Part shown: positions 33,225 to 39,267 of the stretch, in pieces
How positions within the stretch are numbered: the first letter of the stretch is position 1
Layout: each line of letters opens with the position of its first letter
Source of the DNA: Pseudoalteromonas luteoviolacea
GTDB taxonomy: Bacteria; Pseudomonadota; Gammaproteobacteria; Enterobacterales; Alteromonadaceae
Assembly: GCF_021654285.1 (NCBI RefSeq)
Contig: NZ_JAKFZS010000040.1
Location: 1-39,267 of the forward strand
Direction: 5' to 3'
Length of the DNA: 39,267 nt
The notes under the pieces: generated by a model
The model's input: only the letters and a program-made list of their open reading frames with translations
What the model was told of the DNA's origin: nothing
The model's database searches: none
Program-made: the position numbers and the translations under genes

Positions 33225-34181
33225 TTAAGGAACTGGTACTAACTCAAGGATGCGGCTGATCACCTGATCTTTTGTAATACCATCTGCTTGTGCTTCATAG
33301 CTTAAAATAATGCGATGTCTGAGTACATCATGTAACACTGCTTGTATATCATCAGGCGTGACAAAATCACGTTCTTGCAGCCAAGCGTGAGCACGAGCAC
33401 ATTTATCAAGCGCAATGGTTGCACGTGGACTTGCACCCAGCTCAATCCAAGTACCAAGTTCAGCATCTAATTTGGCTGCTTCACGGGTAGCGATAATAAG
33501 TTGTACTAAGTATTGCTCAAGTGGTTCAGCTAGATGTAACTCAAGTACCTTCTTTCTTGCTGCGAATAAAGTTTGCTGACTGATTGGGTTAAATTTAACG
33601 GCTTCAGTACTGAGCGCCTCGCCACGTGTCAAACGTAAGATCTCTAATTCAGTTTGCGCTTTCGGATAATCAATATTGAGGTGCAGTAAAAAGCGGTCTA
33701 ATTGTGCTTCAGGGAGCGGGTAAGTCCCTTCTTGCTCTAGCGGGTTTTGGGTCGCCATAACCATAAATAGTTCAGGTAATGGATAAGTCGTTTTGCCTAC
33801 GGTAACTTGTCTTTCCGCCATCGCCTCTAATAACGCTGACTGAACTTTAGCAGGTGCTCGGTTGATTTCATCAGCCAGTACTAGGTTATGGAATAGTGGG
33901 CCTTTTTCAAACACAAACTCACTGGTTTGTTGTCTGTAAATATCGGTACCAGTAATGTCAGCAGGTAATAAGTCAGGGGTAAACTGAACACGTTGGAAAC
34001 TGCCTTCAATGCCTTTAGCAAGTGCGTTTACAGCACGTGTTTTTGCCAGCCCTGGAGGGCCTTCTACCAGTAGGTGGCCATCAGCTAAAATCGCGATTAA
34101 AAGGGCTTCAGTCAGGTCTGGTTGACCAATAATTTGGGTATCTAAGTATTTTTTTAATTCAGTAAACTCATTAACTGCCAT
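33225..34181 (-). CDS. MoxR-family AAA+ ATPase
   Basis: 318 aa, full length. Walker A is GPPGLAKT (41-48), Walker B LADEINRAP (102-110), sensor 1 ATQNP near 150, then GASPRATIALDKCARAHA near the C-terminus (sensor 2 region). MoxR ATPases act as chaperone-like enzymes that help VWA proteins assemble or insert metal. It is the first gene of the moxR-DUF58-DUF4381-batA-batB/C-batD run, all on the minus strand with overlaps or gaps of no more than 16 bases. Its promoter must lie in the 292-base gap shared with fadI. Confidence 0.95.
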   Translation of the reverse strand: MAVNEFTELKKYLDTQIIGQPDLTEALLIAILADGHLLVEGPPGLAKTRAVNALAKGIEGSFQRVQFTPDLLPADITGTDIYRQQTSEFVFEKGPLFHNLVLADEINRAPAKVQSALLEAMAERQVTVGKTTYPLPELFMVMATQNPLEQEGTYPLPEAQLDRFLLHLNIDYPKAQTELEILRLTRGEALSTEAVKFNPISQQTLFAARKKVLELHLAEPLEQYLVQLIIATREAAKLDAELGTWIELGASPRATIALDKCARAHAWLQERDFVTPDDIQAVLHDVLRHRIILSYEAQADGITKDQVISRILELVPVP

Positions 34182-34399
34182 GCTTGTTTGTCCTTGTTAT
34201 GACAAATTTGTTGCTTATTTATATGGATTGAAACAGAAAACTCAAGCTTTTGAGGTGTAATTTCACACTTTTCTTAGACTCTTTTTTTTCGTTTAGTTCC
34301 ATATTTTTAATATATTTTTCAGATGCTTTTTGATTTGTTTAAAATTCACGCTAAGTTTAATTTGCGCTGTGATTTTTACAGACAATTTCCATTTTTCTA

Positions 34400-34428
34400 T
34401 TGGCAGAATGGATTCGGTTGTTTAGAAT
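34400..34428 (+). promoter_or_regulatory. sigma70 promoter of fadIJ
   Basis: TTGGCA (34400-34405) and TAGAAT (34423-34428) are exactly 17 bases apart, each with five of six consensus bases. Transcription should start near 34435, so the FadR-like palindrome would cover about +5 to +22. Confidence 0.7.
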
Positions 34429-34439
34429 CGAGTTAAAAT

Positions 34440-34456
34440 AACAGGTCAGACCTGTC
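34440..34456. promoter_or_regulatory. FadR-like operator before fadI
   Basis: AACAGGTCAGACCTGTC contains ACAGGT-CAG-ACCTGT, a perfect palindrome around a 3-base centre. The core GGTCAGACC matches the GGTnnGACC core of FadR operators known in E. coli and Vibrio. It lies just downstream of the predicted start of transcription, a repressing position, and 17 bases before the ATG. Fatty acyl-CoA would release FadR. The fadR gene itself is not in the window. Confidence 0.65.
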
Positions 34457-34473
34457 AGCGGGAGAGCAAATTC

Positions 34474-35784
34474 ATGTCTGGACAAAACATTCTAAAAACA
34501 ATAAACGGAGACCGTATTGCCATCGTCAGTGGCCTGCGTACTCCTTTCGCAAAACAAGCAACTGCTTATCATCATGTGCCTGCGCTTGATCTGGGTAAAA
34601 CCGTGGTCAATGAAATGCTGGAACGACTAAACATCGATAAAAAAGAAATTGACCAGCTCGTCTTTGGCCAAGTGGTGCAAATGCCTGAAGCGCCAAATAT
34701 CGCCCGTGAAATCGTATTAGGTACGGGTATGCCTGTGTCGGTTGATGCTTATTCTGTATCTCGAGCCTGTGCGACGAGTTTTCAGGCTGTGGCGAATGTC
34801 GCAGAGTCTATTATCGCGGGCCACAGTGCAGTAGGTATTGCTGGAGGTGCCGACTCTTCATCTGTCCTGCCTATCGGTGTCAGCAAAAAGCTTGCGGGCA
34901 GTCTAGTTGACCTTAATAAAGCAAGAACCTTGGGCCAGCGCCTAAAAATCTTCTCTAAGTTACGTTTAAAAGATTTACTACCAGTACCGCCAGCTGTAGC
35001 AGAGTATTCTACAGGCCTTTCTATGGGGGATACTGCAGAACAAATGGCAAAAACACACGGTATCAGTCGTGAAGAACAAGATGCATTAGCACATCGTTCA
35101 CATTCTTTAGCCGCTAAAGCTTGGGATGAAGGGCTTCTATCGCCAGAAGTGATGACTGCACATGTTGAGCCATACAAACAATTTATCGATAGAGACAATA
35201 ATATTCGAGCAAATTCATCTCTTGAAGGGTATGCGAAGTTGCGTCCTGTATTTGATAGAAAACATGGCTCAGTAACTGCTGCTAATGCAACACCGCTTAC
35301 AGATGGCGCTGCTGCGGTACTGATGATGAGTGAGAGTAAAGCAAAAGCACTTGGTTATGAGATTCTTGGCTATGTGCGCTCTTACGCCTTCTCTGCCATT
35401 GGTGTACATGAAGACATGCTAATGGGCCCTGCACACTCAACGCCTTTAGCATTAGACAGAGCAGGTATTGAATTAAAAGATCTTGATTTAATTGAAATGC
35501 ATGAAGCGTTTGCAGCACAAGCGCTGGCTAATGTGAAGATGTTTGCATCAGACAAGTTTGCGCAAGAGAAACTGGGCCGCAGTAAAGCCATTGGTGAAAT
35601 TGATATGGATAAATTCAATGTTAATGGTGGGTCACTTGCTTATGGGCATCCATTTGCAGCAACGGGTGCCAGACTAATCACACAAAGTTTAAATGAATTA
35701 AAACGCCGAGGTGGTGGGCTTGCATTAACAACAGCATGTGCGGCTGGTGGCTTAGGTGCGGCTTTTGTATTGGAGAGTGCATAA
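34474..35784 (+). CDS. fadI: 3-ketoacyl-CoA thiolase FadI
   Basis: 436 aa, the length of E. coli FadI. Cleaves 3-ketoacyl-CoA with CoA into acetyl-CoA and a shortened acyl-CoA. The acyl-accepting cysteine is C99 in SVSRACATSFQAV. The catalytic histidine is in GGSLAYGHPFAATGAR (near 392) and the second cysteine in LTTACAAGGLGAAFVLE (near 422). GGGAG lies at a good distance from the ATG. fadJ begins immediately after the stop codon (TAAATG), so the two subunits are made together; FadI and FadJ form the alpha2-beta2-type complex of the second beta-oxidation system. A promoter and a FadR-like site lie upstream. FadI length and the FadI-FadJ order set it apart from FadA. Confidence 0.96.
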   Translation: MSGQNILKTINGDRIAIVSGLRTPFAKQATAYHHVPALDLGKTVVNEMLERLNIDKKEIDQLVFGQVVQMPEAPNIAREIVLGTGMPVSVDAYSVSRACATSFQAVANVAESIIAGHSAVGIAGGADSSSVLPIGVSKKLAGSLVDLNKARTLGQRLKIFSKLRLKDLLPVPPAVAEYSTGLSMGDTAEQMAKTHGISREEQDALAHRSHSLAAKAWDEGLLSPEVMTAHVEPYKQFIDRDNNIRANSSLEGYAKLRPVFDRKHGSVTAANATPLTDGAAAVLMMSESKAKALGYEILGYVRSYAFSAIGVHEDMLMGPAHSTPLALDRAGIELKDLDLIEMHEAFAAQALANVKMFASDKFAQEKLGRSKAIGEIDMDKFNVNGGSLAYGHPFAATGARLITQSLNELKRRGGGLALTTACAAGGLGAAFVLESA

Positions 35785-37887
35785 ATGTCAGTATTTAATT
35801 ATGAACTAAATAGTCACAAAGTTGCTTTGGTCACAATTGATGTACCAGGCGAGAAGATGAACACCTTGCGTGATTCTTTTGCGGACGAGTTGCTGGAAAT
35901 TCTCGAGCAAGGTAAAAAAGATGATGTCGCAGGCATGGTCTTTGTGAGCGGTAAAGCGGACAACTTTATTGCCGGTGCAGATATCAAGATGCTTGATAAT
36001 GCGAATACGCGAGAAGATGCACTTAGGCTTTCTGAAATGTGTCAGCAGGCATTTTTCAAAATGAAATCCTTACCATTCCCAACGATAGCTGCGATTCATG
36101 GTGCGGCCCTTGGTGGCGGGCTAGAGTTTGCTCTGGCATGTGATTATCGAGTATGTAGCAGCGATGATAAAACCAAACTTGGTTTACCTGAAGTACAGCT
36201 AGGTCTATTACCAGGCGGTGGCGGTACACAAAGATTACCTAAATTGGTTGGTATCCAAAAAGCGCTTGAATGGATGTTAACAGGTAAGCAGATTAGGGCG
36301 AAGCAAGCGGCTAAAGCGGGCTTGGTCGATGAGAGTGTGGCGCAAAGCATTTTAATGGAAGTGGCAGTTAAATTGGCCCGTAAAGGCAAGCCTAAAGCGC
36401 GCAAGCCAAAACTAGATAAGTTAAGCCAGCTTTTAGAATCAAACCCATTTGGTCGCAACATCATTTTCAAAAAAGCACAAGAAAATGTTGAGAAGAAAAC
36501 AGGTGGTCATTACCCGGCTCCAATGGCCATTATCAAGGCTGTTCGCGCATCTGTAGAACTTGATGAATTAAAAGCATACAAAACGGAAGCTGAAGGGTTT
36601 GCCGATTTGGTGATGACAGAGGTCTCGCGTTCATTACGTGGCATTTTCTTCGCAACAACAGAGATGAAGAAAGAGTGGCAAAGTGATGATGCCGCTAAAA
36701 TCGAGCGAGCGGCTGTACTTGGTGGTGGTTTAATGGGCGCGGGGATCGCTCATGTCAGTGCAGCCAAAGCAGGTGTGAGAGTGCGTATTAAAGACGTTGC
36801 GCATCAAGGTATCAGCAATGCACTTAACTATAGCTATAAAATCTTATCCAAAAAGCAAAAGCGACGCATTTTATCTAAAGCGCAAATGCAATCTACGATG
36901 AACAGTATCACAGGCACAACGGATTACAGTGGTTTTGAGCATATTGATATTGTGATTGAAGCGGTGTTTGAAGATCTTGCTCTAAAACAAGGTATGGTGG
37001 CTGATATCGAGCGAGAATGTGCTGAGTCGACAATTTTTGCCAGTAATACTTCTTCATTACCGATTGCACAAATTGCTGAAAATGCAGCCCGTCCTGAAAA
37101 TGTGATTGGTTTACATTACTTCTCTCCGGTAGAGAAAATGCCGCTGGTGGAAATCATTCCTCACGAAGGTACATCGGAAGAGACCATTGCAAAAACAGTT
37201 AATTTTGCGCGTAAGCAAGGTAAAACCCCCATTGTTGTAAAAGACAAAGCCGGATTTTATGTAAACAGAATTTTGGCCCCGTATGTGAACGAAGCTGCAA
37301 ATCTTCTACTCGCAGGTGAGCCGATTGAAAAAATAGATCAAGCATTGGTTGAGTTTGGCTTCCCTGTCGGTCCGCTTGCATTGCTTGACGAAGTTGGGAT
37401 TGATATAGGCTCTAAGATTGCGCCTATTCTTGAAAAAGAGCTAGGAGCCCGCTTTAAGGCGCCTAATGCATTCGAGCGCTTGATTGAAAATAAGCGTCTT
37501 GGCAGAAAAACCGGCCGTGGTTTTTATACCTATGAAGATAAAAAAGGCAAAAAGGTGGATGAGTCTGTTTATGATTTACTTGGGATCACCCAAGCACCTC
37601 GTTTAAATAAGCAAGAAATTGCCAACCGCTGTGTCTCGCAAATGCTTAATGAAGCATCACGTTGCTTAGATGAAGGTATTATTGCTTCAGCAAGAGATGG
37701 TGATATTGGAGCTATCTTTGGCATCGGTTTCCCGCCTTTCTTGGGCGGCCCGTTTAGTTACATGGATAAACGTGGCATTAACAAGGTGTGCTCAGAGCTA
37801 TCTACTTATGCAACCGAAAATGATGTTTTCACTCCCTCAGAACCGTTAAAAGCAAAAGCTGAAGCGGGTGAAGCTTACTATAATTAA
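35785..37887 (+). CDS. fadJ: fatty acid oxidation complex alpha subunit FadJ
   Basis: 700 aa. The N-terminal crotonase domain (about 1-190) has IHGAALGGGLEFALACDYR, with E114 and E136 as the catalytic pair, and an oxyanion-hole segment GLLPGGGGTQRLP. The 3-hydroxyacyl-CoA dehydrogenase domain starts near 308 with the NAD-binding motif VLGGGLMGAGIAHV and has HYFSPVEKMPLVEI near 444. A second C-terminal dehydrogenase domain ends with FGIGFPPFLGGPFSYMD. It hydrates enoyl-CoA and oxidises the product for FadI. Length and partner order match FadJ rather than FadB. A terminator follows 13 bases after the stop. Confidence 0.96.
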   Translation: MSVFNYELNSHKVALVTIDVPGEKMNTLRDSFADELLEILEQGKKDDVAGMVFVSGKADNFIAGADIKMLDNANTREDALRLSEMCQQAFFKMKSLPFPTIAAIHGAALGGGLEFALACDYRVCSSDDKTKLGLPEVQLGLLPGGGGTQRLPKLVGIQKALEWMLTGKQIRAKQAAKAGLVDESVAQSILMEVAVKLARKGKPKARKPKLDKLSQLLESNPFGRNIIFKKAQENVEKKTGGHYPAPMAIIKAVRASVELDELKAYKTEAEGFADLVMTEVSRSLRGIFFATTEMKKEWQSDDAAKIERAAVLGGGLMGAGIAHVSAAKAGVRVRIKDVAHQGISNALNYSYKILSKKQKRRILSKAQMQSTMNSITGTTDYSGFEHIDIVIEAVFEDLALKQGMVADIERECAESTIFASNTSSLPIAQIAENAARPENVIGLHYFSPVEKMPLVEIIPHEGTSEETIAKTVNFARKQGKTPIVVKDKAGFYVNRILAPYVNEAANLLLAGEPIEKIDQALVEFGFPVGPLALLDEVGIDIGSKIAPILEKELGARFKAPNAFERLIENKRLGRKTGRGFYTYEDKKGKKVDESVYDLLGITQAPRLNKQEIANRCVSQMLNEASRCLDEGIIASARDGDIGAIFGIGFPPFLGGPFSYMDKRGINKVCSELSTYATENDVFTPSEPLKAKAEAGEAYYN

Positions 37888-38179
37888 TCTTCTTTACTTG
37901 GGAAAACACGAAAACATTCGTGTTTTCCTAATTTTTTACCTACCTGAATTTCCTCTAAATATTAATATTTTATTAAATGTGAAAAAGTCTTCCCGTTAAC
38001 TTGTTATTTACTGTTGTTGAAATAATTTAACATTGCTGTTCGTGATCTCAAACTGCTGTTTTTATTGTTTATATTTTATTACTTCATTTTTCTTTCCTTG
38101 AATATAAATCAATATAATGAACCTTTACTGAGTTTTTTTTTTGATCAATTCTATTGTTGGAACTAAAAAGGAGAAACAA
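37888..38179. other. AT-rich gap between fadJ and the first small secreted protein gene
   Basis: 292 bases. After the fadJ terminator there is no gene. A perfect -10 hexamer TATAAT lies at 38113-38118, about 60 bases before the next start codon, but no -35 box is placed properly; a homopolymer T-run (38133-38142) follows. This may be the promoter of the small secreted protein gene. Confidence 0.45.
37901..37938 (+). terminator. rho-independent terminator after fadJ
   Basis: GGAAAACACGA (37901-37911) and TCGTGTTTTCC (37918-37928) form a perfect 11-bp stem with a 6-base loop, followed by a T-run at 37932-37937. Confidence 0.9.
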
Positions 38180-38437
38180 ATGAAAATAATCAGCAAAACA
38201 ATATTAACATTGATATTGATTGGATCCTTTCAATCAATGGCAACTTCAGAGTCGCAATCGGTCTCTTCACAAAGATGGATTGAAACTAGTGCTTGGGGGC
38301 CAACAGAGGCGTGGGCTACTAGGCTTGCTATAGAGTATTGGCAAAGAGCTGCACGTTCTTCCAGAATGCCTGGTATAACTTGTAAATATTGGGCTGTAGG
38401 TCCTGGGTGGGAATGTTTTGCAATTGGTAGTCCATAA
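38180..38437 (+). CDS. small secreted protein, first of a paralogous pair (family not recognised)
   Basis: 85 aa from the ATG at 38180, eight bases after AAAAGGAG; an earlier TTG (38141) in frame has no such site. A Sec signal peptide covers about 1-21 (KTILTLILIGSFQSMA), leaving a mature chain of about 64 residues. The mature part has SAWGPTEAWATR, WQRAARSSRMP, and C68-x10-C79 around VGPGW. The two cysteines probably form a disulfide. It aligns without gaps to the protein at 38853-39116: 23 of the last 49 residues are identical. The composition (Trp- and Ala-rich, small) recalls small exported domains with an alanine/tryptophan helix followed by a two-cysteine GxxC tail, seen in Alphaproteobacteria. 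I cannot name a family or function; a toxin-like, binding or surface role are all open. Confidence 0.8.
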   Translation: MKIISKTILTLILIGSFQSMATSESQSVSSQRWIETSAWGPTEAWATRLAIEYWQRAARSSRMPGITCKYWAVGPGWECFAIGSP

Positions 38438-38852
38438 ACTAGTTTCAATTAAGTCTTTAGGTATGTTTCCGGTTTCTGCAAGTAAGAGCTATTGCAGTGT
38501 CTATATTGCTGTTGCTAAATAAGCAAGATAAGCAAATGGAAATGTGGCGCTCAAGTTTATAGATACATCGTCTATAACTTAACTTCTAAAATTAAAGTAC
38601 TTTTTTAAACTTCTTTATATGGATTTATTGTCTAAATTAGTATGTAAAGCCATGTTTTTTAGTCGTGAAGTTCAGTGGCTACACAGCTGAAATTACCAAT
38701 TATTCTAGTAATATTGGATTTGTTTTCATCAGAATTTACGCGATTATAATATGGGTTAGGTTATATTCGGGCATTAAGTTTTTTTATTTATTTAGTGGTT
38801 TTTAGATAGATTTTAAATCTCTAAAAGAGTAATGTTTTAAAGGAATGTAAAA
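38438..38852. other. AT-rich gap between the two small secreted protein genes
   Basis: 415 bases without a gene. I see no third or broken copy of the paralogue here, and no hairpin with a T-run behind the first gene. At 38799-38827 an AT-rich imperfect inverted repeat (TTTTAGA..GATTT with AAATCTCTAAAA) lies just before the ribosome binding site of the second gene. Confidence 0.55.
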
Positions 38853-39116
38853 ATGAAATTAGTAAAATTAATAGGCCTTTGTACTGGATTATGTTTGTCA
38901 ACAAGCTATGTAAATGCAAAGCCTTCTGAAACTCATACAATTAAACCTGCTGGGTACGTGTCAGCTTCTGCTTTTGGTTACAGCGAATCGAATGCTACGC
39001 AAAATGTCATTGCAGCTTGGCAGAAAAGAGCTGGCTCTTCGAAAATTCCATTCTATAGATGTCAATACATAGGTGTAGGGCCTGGTTGGCAGTGTAGGGC
39101 TTGGGGTTATGCTTAG
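38853..39116 (+). CDS. small secreted protein, second of a paralogous pair (family not recognised)
   Basis: 87 aa. AGGA lies eight bases before the ATG. A Sec signal peptide covers about 1-22 (IGLCTGLCLSTSYVNA, cleavage before KP), leaving about 65 residues, the same as its neighbour. Mature part: SASAFGYSES, IAAWQKRAGSSKIP, then C70-x10-C81 with YIGVGPGW between, and six residues after the last cysteine. The same cysteine spacing (10 between, six after) occurs in the first copy. Pro, Gly and Trp of VGPGW and the WQ-AxSS-P pattern are shared; the N-terminal parts differ. The pair is 415 bases apart with separate leaders, so each may have its own promoter. No function can be assigned. Confidence 0.82.
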   Translation: MKLVKLIGLCTGLCLSTSYVNAKPSETHTIKPAGYVSASAFGYSESNATQNVIAAWQKRAGSSKIPFYRCQYIGVGPGWQCRAWGYA

Positions 39117-39220
39117 AGCTGAATCAGCTTAGTAATTTAAAAAGAGAGCTACTTGCGTTAATGCCGATCAGTTAGGCATTAATTGTTTGATCAATTGAAT
39201 GATCTTTTAAGTATGTCAGA

Positions 39221-39251
39221 ATCCGATAAACCATGTTTATCGGATTTTTTT
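39221..39251 (+). terminator. rho-independent terminator after the second small secreted protein gene
   Basis: ATCCGATAAA (39221-39230) and TTTATCGGAT (39236-39245) form a perfect 10-bp stem with loop CCATG, followed by a run of T to 39251. It lies about 105 bases after the stop codon. Confidence 0.9.
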
Positions 39252-39267
39252 ATGCTCGTCTCTCGTT

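Noticed and set aside
34782..35198. 138-codon minus-strand frame
   Set aside because: Antisense within fadI, no domain, and fadI is clearly coding with conserved active-site residues.
38438..38852. Broken third copy of the small secreted protein
   Set aside because: I looked for the VGPGW core and the WQ..A.SS pattern in this gap and found neither.
1..39267. Insertion sequence, prophage or integron
   Set aside because: No transposase, integrase or phage structural gene in any plausible frame, and no terminal repeats flanking a gene block.

Overview
The window looks like a chromosomal segment of a marine gammaproteobacterium of the Alteromonadales, most probably Pseudoalteromonas or a close relative. 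This rests on the AT-rich coding style and on the familiar look of the HrpA, FadI/FadJ, Pgi-Zwf-Pgl, BaeSR and ECF-DUF3379 proteins. It also rests on a TonB receptor/tryptophan halogenase/SapC nutrient locus of the kind seen in Alteromonadales, Xanthomonas and Caulobacter relatives. No database could be searched, so the genus is an inference. I saw no tRNA, rRNA, CRISPR array, transposase or phage gene.

Layout. (1) 126-2174: a class V aminotransferase/cysteine desulfurase with a C-terminal rhodanese domain. Its middle part looks like a decayed metallo-beta-lactamase fold. (2) 2192-15194: a LacI-family repressor gene, divergent from pgi, followed by zwf-pgl, a TonB-dependent receptor, two flavin-dependent 'tryptophan halogenase' homologues and a SapC-family protein. 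Three copies of one 14-bp operator (TGACAGCGTTGTCA) lie before pgi and the receptor gene, so sugar uptake and entry into central metabolism probably form one regulon. (3) 15391-24989: an exported isoaspartyl peptidase/asparaginase, a CBS-pair protein, the helicase HrpA, a lone receiver-domain protein with a PilZ protein, a BaeS/BaeR-like two-component system, and a glycerate kinase-like gene that starts directly after the baeR stop.

(4) 25072-34181 (all minus strand): reading in the direction of transcription, moxR - DUF58 - DUF4381 - batA - batB/C - batD, tightly overlapping, then an ECF sigma factor with its DUF3379 partner, and finally a Tim44-like membrane protein behind a terminator. (5) 34474-37887: the fadI-fadJ beta-oxidation operon, with a clear sigma70 promoter and a FadR-like palindrome just after the predicted start of transcription. 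(6) 38180-39116: two small secreted proteins, paralogues of each other, in AT-rich DNA with long non-coding flanks. I recognise no family with certainty; they are the best candidates for something undescribed.

Working together: the LacI regulon would let the cell take up a sugar or oligosaccharide through the outer membrane and send its hexose phosphate through Pgi, Zwf and Pgl. The Bat/MoxR genes form an envelope-associated VWA/AAA+ complex, and BaeSR and ECF-DUF3379 suggest envelope stress sensing. Starts were moved from the longest reading frame where a ribosome binding site or family length pointed to an internal start (pgi, halogenase 1, hrpA, receiver protein, DUF4381, batB/C and the first small secreted protein).
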